From Solwaraspora sp. WMMD406 (GTDB lineage: Bacteria; Actinomycetota; Actinomycetes; Mycobacteriales; Micromonosporaceae), in the NCBI RefSeq assembly GCF_029626025.1, contig NZ_JARUBF010000001.1, forward strand, positions 6,170,001 to 6,234,000: DNA of 64,000 bases, in the 5' to 3' direction. Below the pieces are notes generated by a model. That model saw only the letters and a program-made list of their open reading frames with translations. It was not told where the DNA came from and did no database searches. The translations under genes and the position numbers were made by a program. Shown in pieces: positions 35,890 to 45,281 of the stretch (its first letter is position 1; each line of letters opens with the position of its first letter).

Positions 35890-38800
35890 TGACCATCTCC
35901 CGGCTGCTGCGTCTGCTGCGGGACGCCGATGTCGACCCGCAGCCGACCGCCGTCGCCGACGCGCTCTGGCTGGCGCGCTACCTGCCCGACCCGGCCGGCG
36001 GGGACGCCCCCGGACCGACCGGGCAGGACGTCGGACCCGGGCCAGGCTCACCGGACGCACCACGGCGCGGTCCGGACGCCGATCCGGTTCCGGGTACGGT
36101 CGCGGCCGCCGGCACCGTCTCCGCCGACGAGCGTGACCTCGCCGTGTACGCGGTGGAGTCGGCGGCGGATCCGGGCCGGGAGCACCTGCTCGAACTGCGG
36201 GCACCGGCCGCGTCGGCGCTCCCCGGTGCGCTGGCGATCAGTCGGGCCCTACGGCCGCTACGCCGTACGGTCGCCGACCCGCACCGCATGGAGATCGACG
36301 AGGAACGGACCATCGAGGCCATCGCCGAGACCGAGCTGTGGCTGCCGCTGTGGCGGCACGGGCAGCGTCGCTGGCTCGACCTCCGCTTGGTAACCGATCT
36401 ACACACATCGATGGCTGTCTGGCACACGCTGGTCGACGAGCTCATCACCCTGGTCCAGGGACTGGGCGTGTTCCGCGACGTCCGGACCGGTGAGTTGTCC
36501 GCCGGGACCGACGGCCGGCTCAGAGTCACCGGCGCCGCCGGGCACGACTCGGCCCGCCAGCCGCCGCCGGCCGGCGGCGGCAGCCTGGTCCTGCTGGTCA
36601 GCGACTGTGTGGCGCCTTACTGGCACGACGGTTCGGCGTACCAGCTGATGCAGCGGTGGGGTCGGCGAGCGGCGGTGGCGGTGCTGCAGCCCCTGCCACA
36701 GCGGCTCTGGCCCCGAACCGGTCTGGTGCCCGAACGGGGCAGGCTGGCCAGCCGGGGTGCGCCGACCGGGCCGGTGACGAACGCCGATCTGCGCTTCACC
36801 CCGTACCGCTGGCGGCCGGACCGGCGACTCGGCAGCGAGTTGCCGATCCCGGTGCTGGAAATCGAACCCGACTGGTTGATCGGCTGGACGCGGCTGCTGG
36901 CCGGCAGCGGCCGGACGGACGCGATGATCACGCTGCCACCCCGGCCGGGCGACGGCGACCGCCCGCCGACGGCCGCCGATCCGACCCGCACCCCGATCGA
37001 CCGGGTACGGACGTTTCAGGCCACCGCCAGTCCGCAGGCGTTCCGGCTCGCCACCTATCTGTCGGCGGCACCGACCACCCTGTCGGTGATGCGGCTGGTG
37101 CAGCAGTCGGTGATCCCGGTGTCGCGCCCCTGCCACCTGGCCGAGGTGCTGCTCGGTGGCCTACTGGCCCGTGTTCCCTCCACCGACACCGAGCTGCGGT
37201 TCCGGTTCATGCCCGGGGTACAGGCACTACTCAGCCGGTCGTTGCTGGTCAGCGACCTGCAACGCATCCGCTACCAGATCTCCGGATTCCTCGCCGACCA
37301 ACTCGGCATCAGCATGCGGGAGTTCACCGCCGCCGTGTCGGCGCCGTCCGGCACCAACGGCGCACTCGGCGTGGAGTCCGCTGGTCGGCCCTTCGCCGCC
37401 CTGCCGGCGCCCGTGGTGGCCCGGCTCGGCGACCGGTTCCGGGACCTGGTCGAGCCGATCCCGGACTCGCCCATCGACTCCGGCGACCGTTCGCCGGACA
37501 ACGCGGGCCCGCCCGCCGGCGATCAAGACACCGACACCGACACCGACGCACTGGCCGACCGACGGCGACAACTGGCGGATCTCCTCGACCGGATCCACCG
37601 GTGGGACGCCGAGGTCATGGACCGCGTCGGCGCCGCGCCGGCCGGACCGACGAACCGGCCGGCCGGTGAGCTCGGGCCGGTGCTGGACGAAGCGGTCTAT
37701 CTGCTCCGGGACCTGATCCGTCGACGGCGGCCGCCACCGGGAGCGACCCGGGAGCTGGCGGCCCTGTTGCGCATCCGCTACGAGATGGCCGGCGAACCCG
37801 CCGACCTCACCGAGGCGCTGAGCCTGATCCAGGATGCCCTGGACCGCCGGTCGCCGCCGGCCCAGGTCCCGCCGCAGACCCAGGTCCCGCCGGACGATCA
37901 GGTCCCGCCGTACGATCAGGTTTCGTCCCGGCCGGCGGCGGAGACCGACGTCGTCGCCGAGGCGGCGCTGATCAGGATGGCGCTTTTCCGCCGCGACGGT
38001 CGGGCGTCCGATCTGACCGAGGGAATCCGGCTGGCCCGAGTCGCGGTCGCCGCGACCGCCGAGGACGGCCCGATTCTGATCCGCCGCCGGATCGCCCTGG
38101 CGGAGGCACTGCTGACCCGGTTCGCGGCGCTGGCCGCGCCGGCCGACCTCGACGAGGCGTTGGCGATCTACACGGCCGAGCGGGACCGCGCGCCGGACAC
38201 CTCCCGGGTGGAGCTGCTGGCCCGGATCGCCGACCTGCACCGGGTGCGCTACCGACGGGGTAACGGCCGACGTGATCTCGACGCGGCGATCGCCGCCACG
38301 CGGGCGGTGGTCGCGGCGCGCGGCAAGGCACCCGGCTCCGCCGCCGACACGACCAGCCTCGCGGAGCTGCTGCACGAGCGGTTCGCCGTCACCGGTGACG
38401 AAGCGGACCTACGAAAGGCGGCCGACCTGTACGCCAGCGCCGCCAGCCTGGCCCCCGACGCCACCGACCGGGTCCGCGCGGTACGCGGCCGGGTCCGCGC
38501 GGTGGCGCAACTGCTGCGCCGCGACCCCGACCCGGACCGGCACGACCCCGACCCGGATCTGCTCGACGCCGACCCGGATCTGCTCGACGCCGTGATCGCG
38601 GCCGGCATGTCCGTGGTGGAGCCGGCCACAGCCGACGATCGGCAGACCGTGTCGCATCTCGACACGATGGCCGGCCTGCTGGCGCTGCGGGCAGGTCGAC
38701 GTCGAGAGCGACACCGCGACGACCGGTCCGTGGAGATCCGGCTGCTGCGTCACCTGCTCGATCTGGTGCCGGTCTACCATCCGAAACGGCCCGACTACCT

Positions 38801-39413
38801 CTACCGGCTCGGCGTCGCGCTGCAGCACCGCTACCGCGACGGCGGTGAACTGAACGACCTGTGGGAAGCCGGTGAACGGTTCCGCACCGCTGTCGAGTTC
38901 ACCCCCGCCAACCAGCAACCGACGGCCCGCTATCTGGCCGCGTACGCAGAGGCACTGGCCATGACGGGTGAACAGTCCGGCAACCGGTCCGATCTGGAGC
39001 GGGCGCGCCGGGTGATGCAGCAGGCGATCCACGCCACCCCGAGCCTGGACGCGGCGCTACCTCAGCGATCATGGCGGTTGGCCGAGATCCTGCTGGCCCT
39101 CGGCCAACCCGGTCCCGCCGCCGACCGGATGCGGCTGGTGGTCCAGGAGTTCGCCCGCAGCCGGGGTCCGGACGACGAGGAGACCCTGCGGGCGCGTACA
39201 GCGTTCGGCCGGCTGCTGGGCGACCTCGGCCGGTACGGCGAAGCCGCCGACGAACTCACCTCGGTGGTCGACGTCCTGGTGCAACGGCACGGGCCGGACC
39301 ATCCGGCGGTGCTGGCGATCCGGCGCGACGCCATCCGCGCCGGCCAGCGACGCGACGATGGTCAGGACGACGTCCAGCACGATCCACGCCAGGCGGGAGG
39401 GAACGATCCTTGA
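35889..39413 (+). CDS. SAV_2336-type vWA-like protein with TPR-like array
   Basis: An 1174-residue protein. Residues 1-80 hold the MTISRLLRLLRDADVDPQPT-type opening of SAV_2336 N-terminal proteins and a Pro/Gly-rich linker. Residues about 150-290 form a divergent von Willebrand A domain: LDLRLVTDLHTSMAVW replaces DxSxS with DLHTS, and LVLLVSDCVAPYW supplies the later Asp. Residues about 340-520 are a helical domain (SPQAFRLATYLSAAPTTL to FLADQLGIS). From about 560 to the end lie helical repeats of TPR type (for example DLTEGIRLARVAVAATAEDG, DLDEALAIYTAERDRAP, RMRLVVQEFARSRG). It is the vWA partner of the MoxR ATPase in a ternary system. A QVPP repeat lies at about 658-680. Confidence 0.85.
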   Translation: MTISRLLRLLRDADVDPQPTAVADALWLARYLPDPAGGDAPGPTGQDVGPGPGSPDAPRRGPDADPVPGTVAAAGTVSADERDLAVYAVESAADPGREHLLELRAPAASALPGALAISRALRPLRRTVADPHRMEIDEERTIEAIAETELWLPLWRHGQRRWLDLRLVTDLHTSMAVWHTLVDELITLVQGLGVFRDVRTGELSAGTDGRLRVTGAAGHDSARQPPPAGGGSLVLLVSDCVAPYWHDGSAYQLMQRWGRRAAVAVLQPLPQRLWPRTGLVPERGRLASRGAPTGPVTNADLRFTPYRWRPDRRLGSELPIPVLEIEPDWLIGWTRLLAGSGRTDAMITLPPRPGDGDRPPTAADPTRTPIDRVRTFQATASPQAFRLATYLSAAPTTLSVMRLVQQSVIPVSRPCHLAEVLLGGLLARVPSTDTELRFRFMPGVQALLSRSLLVSDLQRIRYQISGFLADQLGISMREFTAAVSAPSGTNGALGVESAGRPFAALPAPVVARLGDRFRDLVEPIPDSPIDSGDRSPDNAGPPAGDQDTDTDTDALADRRRQLADLLDRIHRWDAEVMDRVGAAPAGPTNRPAGELGPVLDEAVYLLRDLIRRRRPPPGATRELAALLRIRYEMAGEPADLTEALSLIQDALDRRSPPAQVPPQTQVPPDDQVPPYDQVSSRPAAETDVVAEAALIRMALFRRDGRASDLTEGIRLARVAVAATAEDGPILIRRRIALAEALLTRFAALAAPADLDEALAIYTAERDRAPDTSRVELLARIADLHRVRYRRGNGRRDLDAAIAATRAVVAARGKAPGSAADTTSLAELLHERFAVTGDEADLRKAADLYASAASLAPDATDRVRAVRGRVRAVAQLLRRDPDPDRHDPDPDLLDADPDLLDAVIAAGMSVVEPATADDRQTVSHLDTMAGLLALRAGRRRERHRDDRSVEIRLLRHLLDLVPVYHPKRPDYLYRLGVALQHRYRDGGELNDLWEAGERFRTAVEFTPANQQPTARYLAAYAEALAMTGEQSGNRSDLERARRVMQQAIHATPSLDAALPQRSWRLAEILLALGQPGPAADRMRLVVQEFARSRGPDDEETLRARTAFGRLLGDLGRYGEAADELTSVVDVLVQRHGPDHPAVLAIRRDAIRAGQRRDDGQDDVQHDPRQAGGNDP

Positions 39414-39703
39414 GCGACACCGGTCCGCCGTCGACCGGACGCCCTGACCCGGCGTTGCACACGATGTTCGAGGCGGGTGACGACGGACTCCGGTCAGCCG
39501 TCCGCCTGCTGCTGGCGGACGCCCGGTCGGCGCGACATCCGGCGGTACGCCATCGTGCGGCGGATCCGCAACCGTTCTCCCCGTTCGACAACAGCCTGAC
39601 GGTGCCGCCGGGGCGACCCGCCGCGTGGCACCACGGGAACGGTCCGGATGCCGACCGCGCTCCCGGAACCGACGACGCACCCGAAAGCGGATACTCGACG
39701 TAG
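39410..39703 (+). CDS. Small unknown protein coupled to the vWA gene
   Basis: A 97-residue protein that starts at TTG 39410, overlapping the stop of the vWA gene (TTGA), behind GGGAGGG. It has a short helical segment (MFEAGDDGLRSAVRLLLADA), a PQPFSPFDNSL motif, and a Pro/Gly/Asp-rich tail ending ESGYST. No database family was recognised. Size and place are those of a modified-peptide precursor, but the C-terminus is not the FxSxx of the FxSxx-COOH class and no radical-SAM maturase is adjacent. It could be an adaptor or substrate of the protease. Confidence 0.55.
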   Translation: MSDTGPPSTGRPDPALHTMFEAGDDGLRSAVRLLLADARSARHPAVRHRAADPQPFSPFDNSLTVPPGRPAAWHHGNGPDADRAPGTDDAPESGYST

Positions 39704-39819
39704 CCGCGATTGCGCGCGGCGGTGACAATTACGTAGGGCGAACCCCGATTACCACCAAAGCGACCTGATCCGTTGTCCGTCAGAAAGTCCATACCGCCCG
39801 TGGAAAGCGAGCCGCTCCG

Positions 39820-41247
39820 ATGACCGTTCCCGCCGAGGCCCGTACCGGTGCCGATTCGTCCGCGCCGGTCGTGGTGCTGCACGCCGGCACCGATCGCGCC
39901 TGGGCGGAATGGATCTCCGAACAGCTCGGCTGGGCCGGCCTGACCACCGGGTTGACGATGCTCGGCACACCGATCGCGGATACTCTGGCCGACTACCTGC
40001 CCGGCGTCGCCAAGGGCGACGCCACGCTGCTGGTCGTGCTCACCGAGGCGCTGGTCCAGCTGAGTGGCAAACCGACGGCGGATTGGTCCGAGCAGCTGCT
40101 GGCGCTGCGGGCCGCCCGCCCGGGCCGGGTGCTGACCGTTTCCGGTGGCGGGCCCGGCGTACCGCTGGTCACGCCCCGCTCGGCGCTGCTCGGCGTACCG
40201 GAGGAGGATCCGGCCCGCCGGCTGCTGCTGGCCTTGTTCGACCTGCCCGCCGACCAGATCGGTCCACCCGCCCCGATGCTGGGCGCGGCCCGCTATCCGC
40301 TGCGTCGCCCCCGCTACTGGAGCCCGCACATCCCGGCGCGCAACCCGCACTTCTCCGGGCGCGACGACATTCTCGTCGATCTACGGGAACGGCTCAGCGG
40401 CTACGTGACAGCGGTCGTGCCGAGCGCGGTGCACGGCACGGCCGGGGTGGGCAAGACCCAACTGGCCATCGAGTACGCTCACCGCTTCGCCTGCGACTAC
40501 GACCTGGTGTGGCTGGTGCGCTGCGAGCAGTTGGCCACCGCCCGCTCCGACCTCGCCGCGCTGGCCGCCTATCTCGACATCCGTACCAGTGACGATCTCG
40601 GAGTGACCGCCGACGCGGTCCTCGATGCGCTGCGACGCGGCGAACCGATCCGCGACTGGCTGCTCATCTTCGACAACGCCGGGTCGCCCCAGCAGCTGCG
40701 CCGGTTGCTGCCCAGCGGTGGCGGCCACGTGCTGGTGACCTCCCGCGACCAGCGGTGGCAGGCCAGCGTCGACGCCGTGACGCTGGAGGGATACCGGCGT
40801 CCGGAGAGCCTGCACTTCCTGCGCCGCCGGGTGCCGGGCATCTCGGCCGAGCAGGCGGTGGCTCTCGCCGACGAGCTCGGCGACTTCCCGCTCTATCTCG
40901 ACGGGGCGGCGGCGCTGCTCAGCACCACCAAGATGCAGGTGAAGGTACTGCTGGAGCAGATCCGCCGGTACCCATCGAAGGTCCTCGGTCGGGCGCCGGT
41001 GCCGTCGTACGAGCATCAGCCGGTGACGATCTGGACGATCGCCGTCAACCGACTTCGGGAGGAGCGGCCGGCCGCCGCCCAGCTGCTGCGGCTGTGCGCC
41101 TTCGTCGGACCTGAACCGATCTCGCTCCGCCTGCTCGCCGGTCAGGCCCTCGGCGGAGACCCGTCCGAGCATCTGCCGCCCCCGCTGCGCGGCGAGATCG
41201 GCGACCCGATGAACCGCAGCGAACTCCTCGCCGAGATCGGCCGGTAG
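39820..41247 (+). CDS. N-terminal fragment: TIR-like + NB-ARC domains
   Basis: The 475-residue product if translation stops at the TAG. It keeps the TIR-like module (about 1-140), a linker with HIPARNPHFSGRDD (the usual entry to NB-ARC), and the ATPase core, but lacks the end of the winged helix and all repeats, so sensing would be lost. The ATG at 39820 follows a GAAAGCGAG site. It lies 116 bp after the small gene at 39410. Confidence 0.6.
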   Translation: MTVPAEARTGADSSAPVVVLHAGTDRAWAEWISEQLGWAGLTTGLTMLGTPIADTLADYLPGVAKGDATLLVVLTEALVQLSGKPTADWSEQLLALRAARPGRVLTVSGGGPGVPLVTPRSALLGVPEEDPARRLLLALFDLPADQIGPPAPMLGAARYPLRRPRYWSPHIPARNPHFSGRDDILVDLRERLSGYVTAVVPSAVHGTAGVGKTQLAIEYAHRFACDYDLVWLVRCEQLATARSDLAALAAYLDIRTSDDLGVTADAVLDALRRGEPIRDWLLIFDNAGSPQQLRRLLPSGGGHVLVTSRDQRWQASVDAVTLEGYRRPESLHFLRRRVPGISAEQAVALADELGDFPLYLDGAAALLSTTKMQVKVLLEQIRRYPSKVLGRAPVPSYEHQPVTIWTIAVNRLREERPAAAQLLRLCAFVGPEPISLRLLAGQALGGDPSEHLPPPLRGEIGDPMNRSELLAEIGR

Positions 41248-41292
41248 GGGCTGGCGAAGCTGGGGCAGGGCGAGAGCGGCGAAACCCTGCAG

Positions 41293-42810
41293 ATGCATCG
41301 GCTGATCCAGTCGTTCCTGCGCGACCAGCTCTCCCCCGCGCAGGACGCCGAATACCGCGCCATCGTGCACCAACTGCTCGCCGCAGCCGACCCCGGCGAT
41401 CCCGACCAGCCGGGTAACCGGGCCCGCTACGCGGAGATCCTGCCGCATCTCGGGCCGGCCCAGGTGTCGACATCGACCGACCCACGAATCCGCCAACTGG
41501 TCCGACACATGGTCGGCTACCTGGACGGACGCGGCGAATACACCGCCACGGTGGAACTGGCACGGGCCGCCCTGCCCGGCTGGACCGACCATCTCGGTCC
41601 GGACGCCGACGACGTGATCGCGCTGCGGGTGATGCTGGCCAACTCGCTGCGCAGCCTCGGCCGCTACGCCGAGGCCAAAGAGCTCGACGACGGCAGCCTG
41701 GACCAGGCCCGGCGCAGTCTCGGTGCCGGCCACCCGACCACACTGGCCGTCGCCAACGGCCTCGCCGCCAGCCTGCGCCGGCTCGGCGACTGGCACGCCG
41801 GTCTGGCCCTCGACGAGGACGTGTTGGTGTTGAGTCGGCAGCTGCCCGAGGGGCACCGACGCCGGCAACTCGCCACCCACAACTACGCGGTCTCGATGCG
41901 GATGATGGGCCGGTTCACCGAGGCGTTGGCGGTCGACGAGCAGACGCAGGCCGAGCTGCGACAGCGGTCCGGCGGGGTCGACAACGCCCACCTGCTGTTC
42001 TCCGCCAACAACCTGGCGCGAGACCTGCGGGAATGCGGTCGCTACCAAGAGTCGGTCGAACTGCAGGAGGACGTCTACCGCCGCTACCGCGAACTGCTCG
42101 GCGAGGACCATCCCAGCTCGTTGCGGGCGATGAAGAACTTGGCCGTCACCCTTCGCAAAGTCGGACGGTACGCCGACGCCCGCGACCTGGCGCAGGCCAG
42201 TTACGAGCTGCACCGGCGTCGACTCGGGCCGAAGCATCAGGAGACACTGGCCGCCTCCACCAACCTGGCTAACGACCTGCGGATGACCGGCGAGCTGTTC
42301 GGCGCGCGGGCCCGGGCCCAGGACGCCTACGAGGTCCTCGACCGTACGGCGGGCGAACGGCACCCGTACACGCTGGCGGCGGCGACGAACCTGGCGATCG
42401 CGCTGCGCCGTACCGACCAGCTGGAAAAGGCCAGGGAGATCACCGAGCGCACCTATCGCCTCTTCGGCGAGGTGCTCGACCCGGCGCATCCGTACACGCT
42501 GGCGTGCGGGACCAACCTGGCCAGTGACCGGCAGGCGACCGGTGACCGGGACGGGGCCTGTGAGCTGGGCACGGAGCTGCTGGCGATGTCGCGTAGGGTT
42601 CGCGGCGACGCCCACCCGTACACCTTGGCGTGTGCGATCAACCTGGCCGCCGATCTGCGGCTGGCCGGCGATCACGCCACCGCCCGTACGTTGCAGGCCG
42701 AGACGGTGCAACGCTACGTCGAGGTGCTCGGACCGGAACATCCGGAGACGCTGGCGGTCAGCACCACCCGGGAGCGGATCGACTGCGACATCGAGCCACC
42801 GCCGACCTGA
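41293..42810 (+). CDS. C-terminal fragment: TPR array
   Basis: If the downstream half is translated alone, it could start at ATG 41293 (MHRLIQSFLRDQL) and give 505 residues: the last part of the STAND module and nine TPRs of the form ...NLA.DLR..G....A..L...., each followed by LG/DHP..L. No ribosome site is evident before this ATG (the sequence is AACCCTGCAG), so separate translation is doubtful. It ends 69 bp before the convergent ClC gene. Confidence 0.5.
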   Translation: MHRLIQSFLRDQLSPAQDAEYRAIVHQLLAAADPGDPDQPGNRARYAEILPHLGPAQVSTSTDPRIRQLVRHMVGYLDGRGEYTATVELARAALPGWTDHLGPDADDVIALRVMLANSLRSLGRYAEAKELDDGSLDQARRSLGAGHPTTLAVANGLAASLRRLGDWHAGLALDEDVLVLSRQLPEGHRRRQLATHNYAVSMRMMGRFTEALAVDEQTQAELRQRSGGVDNAHLLFSANNLARDLRECGRYQESVELQEDVYRRYRELLGEDHPSSLRAMKNLAVTLRKVGRYADARDLAQASYELHRRRLGPKHQETLAASTNLANDLRMTGELFGARARAQDAYEVLDRTAGERHPYTLAAATNLAIALRRTDQLEKAREITERTYRLFGEVLDPAHPYTLACGTNLASDRQATGDRDGACELGTELLAMSRRVRGDAHPYTLACAINLAADLRLAGDHATARTLQAETVQRYVEVLGPEHPETLAVSTTRERIDCDIEPPPT

Positions 42811-42878
42811 TCACCGCCGACCCGCCCCCGCCTGGTCTGGTCTGGTCTGTGAGTGAGCGGCATGGCCGGGCCGGTCGG

Positions 42879-44441
42879 TCAGGTGGCGCGGTCGGTCTCG
42901 GGCCATTCGGCCGGGGTGCGGGCGGGCGGCACCGATCCAGCGGTACGGATCTCGTCGCTCCGCCCGGCCACGACGTGCCCGTCAACCGGCTGGCCCTCCA
43001 GCGGCCGGCCGTCGATCACCCGTATCGCCAAGGGCTTGTCCGGTGTGGACTCGGTCGATGCCGGCCCGACCGACGTCGGCTCCGGAAGGCCGGATTCGGA
43101 TCGGTCCCGCAGTTGGCTGCGGTAGAGCGTGCTGTCCCCGACGATCAGGGCGGCGAGGGCGGTGGCCGCCATCGCCGGCAGCAGTACGGCGGTGCTGCCG
43201 GTGGTTTCGGCGACCATCACCGTCAGCGCCAGCGGCGCGTGGATGATCGAGCCGAGACAGGCGGCCATCCCGACGAGTACGAACGGCACCGGTGACTCGG
43301 TCGCCAGGCCGTACGGCTCCAGCAGCCGCCACAGTGCGGCACCGGCGGTTCCGCCGATGACGAGGCCGGGACCGAAGATGCCGCCGGAACCACCGGACGC
43401 CACCGACAGGGAGGTGGTCAGGATCTTGACCAGCGGGATGGCCAGCACCAGCCACAGTGACATGCCGAGAAGTGCCCGACCGTCCAACATGTGCTGGGCG
43501 GTGCCGTAGCTGGTGCCGAGGATGTCCGGGATCGCCAGCCCGATCACGCCGACCAGCAGGCCGCCGATCGCCGGGCGCAGCAGCCGGGGTATCCGTAGCG
43601 TCCGGGTGACCAGCCGGGAGGCGAAGACGGCGGCGGTGCCGTAGAACACGACGGCGTAGAGCCGGGCGAGTAGTCCGGCGAGGACTCCGATCAGCGGCAG
43701 TGCCAGCCACAGCAGCGGATCGGCGCCGGTGACGCCGTCGACCATGCCGAACAGTGGGTCGAAGCCGTGGAACAGGCCGAACACCCCGAACGCCACCGCC
43801 GACGAGATCAACGCCGGGACGATGACGGCGGCCGCGATGTCGGCACGGTAGAGCAGTTCGGCGCCGAGCAGCGCGCCGGCGAGCGGGCTACGGAAGATCG
43901 CGCCGACGCCGGAGGCGAGTCCGACAGAGACGGTGATACGGGCCTGTTCCGGTTTCAGCCGGCTGACCCGGGCCACGATCGAGCCGAGCGCGGCGGTGAT
44001 CTGGGCGATCGGTCCTTCGCTGCCGGCGGATCCGCCGGATCCAATCAGGATGGCCGAGGCAAGCATCTTCACCGCCGGGACCCGCGCCCGCATCCCGGTG
44101 GGGTCGTGGTGTGCGGCGTGAATGGCGGCGTCGGTGCCGTGGCCACTGGTTTCCGGCGCGACCCGCAGGACCAGCACGGTCGCCACCAGGGCACCGGCGG
44201 CGACCAGCAGTGGCAGCACAAGCCAGTGTGGACTGCCGATCGCGGGTGCGCCGCCGTCGCTGGCGAGCTCGGCCGGGTGGTAGCCGGTCAGCTCGACCAG
44301 CAGATAGCGGGTGGCGACGGTCAACAACCAGAAGAACGCGGCCGCGGCCAGCCCGGACAACAGCCCGGTCACCAGCGCGACCGGAATCCACAGGCGCAGC
44401 GACCGCCCGATGCTGAGTTCCGCCACGGCTCTCCTCGCCAT
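42879..44441 (-). CDS. ClC-type chloride channel or H+/Cl- exchanger
   Basis: A 520-residue ClC-family protein with the usual membrane core (about 15-430). Selectivity motifs: GSGGSAGSEGPIAQ, combining the Ser-containing GSGxP-like region and the gating Glu in GSEGP; GGSGGIFGPGLVIGG for the GxFxP element; and a late TGSTAVLLPAMAATALA helix. The C-terminal 80 residues are hydrophilic and do not form CBS domains. The gating Glu favours exchange, though the class cannot be fixed by eye. Its relation to the neighbouring conflict cassette is only that of convergence. Confidence 0.93.
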   Translation of the reverse strand: MARRAVAELSIGRSLRLWIPVALVTGLLSGLAAAAFFWLLTVATRYLLVELTGYHPAELASDGGAPAIGSPHWLVLPLLVAAGALVATVLVLRVAPETSGHGTDAAIHAAHHDPTGMRARVPAVKMLASAILIGSGGSAGSEGPIAQITAALGSIVARVSRLKPEQARITVSVGLASGVGAIFRSPLAGALLGAELLYRADIAAAVIVPALISSAVAFGVFGLFHGFDPLFGMVDGVTGADPLLWLALPLIGVLAGLLARLYAVVFYGTAAVFASRLVTRTLRIPRLLRPAIGGLLVGVIGLAIPDILGTSYGTAQHMLDGRALLGMSLWLVLAIPLVKILTTSLSVASGGSGGIFGPGLVIGGTAGAALWRLLEPYGLATESPVPFVLVGMAACLGSIIHAPLALTVMVAETTGSTAVLLPAMAATALAALIVGDSTLYRSQLRDRSESGLPEPTSVGPASTESTPDKPLAIRVIDGRPLEGQPVDGHVVAGRSDEIRTAGSVPPARTPAEWPETDRAT

Positions 44442-44662
44442 GTCGATCCGGACCCGTACCCCCCGGCCCGGCCGACCCGCTGCTCCCCGCCGGTCCGCGC
44501 GGCCGGGAGTTCGCGCCCGCCGGTGACGCGTCGCCGTTGGCGCACAGTGATGCTATCGGTTCGCAACGTATCTTGGGGCAACCCGCCGTTGACCAGCGAC
44601 GACAGTTGTCACGCCCACGGCCACCCTGCCCGGACGGCGGGACGAGACACTTCTTCGATTCG

Positions 44663-45151
44663 TCAGCCGTTCGTGCCGTTGGCGGAGCCGACCACCAGGA
44701 AGGTGTTGTCGGGCCACACGTACGAATCGGCGTCGTCCGGCTCGGCCGGCCGTACGAAGACGATCCGCACCAGCCGGGGCCACCAGCGGGTCGGCTCCGA
44801 CCAGGAACACTGGACCCGCCGCTCCCCCGTGTCGGCGCAGTCCCCGACCTGCTCCCATCCGTCGAGCTGACCGGCGACCCCGGACCGGACCTGGTCCCAG
44901 GTGGCGGCGGGCGGCAGGGCATAGGTGTCCACCCGGGGAACGCCGCGTGCGGTGCGCAGATCGGTGAATATCTCAGCTGCCCGATTGTCGACGACCATTG
45001 TGTATTCGCCCTCGGGCAGCACCGTCGACGCCCCGACCGGTGCCACGACGGGCACCGGCTCACCGGCGGCGGTCCAGCGCACCCCGGCCGCCACCGCCGC
45101 CGCGCCCAGGACGACGAGGATCACCCCGGCTATCGCATGGGAACGTCGCAT
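44663..45151 (-). CDS. Membrane-anchored hypothetical protein
   Basis: A 162-residue protein with one N-terminal membrane helix (HAIAGVILVVLGAAAVAAGV) and a domain of about 130 residues facing outward, containing a Cys pair (VGDCADTGERRVQCSWSEP) likely to form a disulphide, and several Trp (WDQVRSG, WEQVG, RWWPRL). ATG 45151 opens the anchor. No family was recognised. About 220 bp separate it from the ClC gene. Confidence 0.65.
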   Translation of the reverse strand: MRRSHAIAGVILVVLGAAAVAAGVRWTAAGEPVPVVAPVGASTVLPEGEYTMVVDNRAAEIFTDLRTARGVPRVDTYALPPAATWDQVRSGVAGQLDGWEQVGDCADTGERRVQCSWSEPTRWWPRLVRIVFVRPAEPDDADSYVWPDNTFLVVGSANGTNG

Positions 45152-45281
45152 GGCCGGGAGTCTACGAAACCGGGGCCAGCTGGCATGGCCCGTCGGTCGA
45201 GTCACATCAGCGCCTGCTGTTGCCGGGCAGCCGACAGCCGGCAGTAAGCCGGTCAGGGCAGCAACCAGCGATCACCCTGGT

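Larger units (their letters stand above)
39820..42810 (+). pseudogene. TIR-like/NB-ARC/TPR (STAND) protein gene with one in-frame TAG
   Basis: A continuous 997-codon frame broken only by TAG at 41245-41247 (codon 476). N-terminus: a TIR-like domain (VVVLHAGTDRAWAEWISEQL; catalytic Glu not evident). Then NB-ARC: Walker A VHGTAGVGKTQLA (K212), Walker B DWLLIFDNA, VLVTSRD, and the GxP-like GDFPLYLDGAA. After the TAG, GLAKLG...LQMHRLIQSFLRDQL completes the winged-helix end of the STAND core, followed by nine 42-residue TPRs of kinesin-light-chain type. Relatives usually read GRYGLA here, so TAG most likely replaces a Tyr codon. Both sides look well preserved, so the mutation is recent, a sequencing error, or read through. 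Confidence 0.75.

Noticed and set aside
39410-39703. FxSxx-COOH peptide precursor
   Set aside because: The C-terminus is ESGYST and no radical-SAM FxsB-type enzyme is adjacent, although the neighbouring families do occur with such peptides elsewhere.
40381-42741. 786-codon minus-strand frame opposite the STAND/TPR gene
   Set aside because: Its translation has no domain and the plus strand has clear NB-ARC and TPR patterns.
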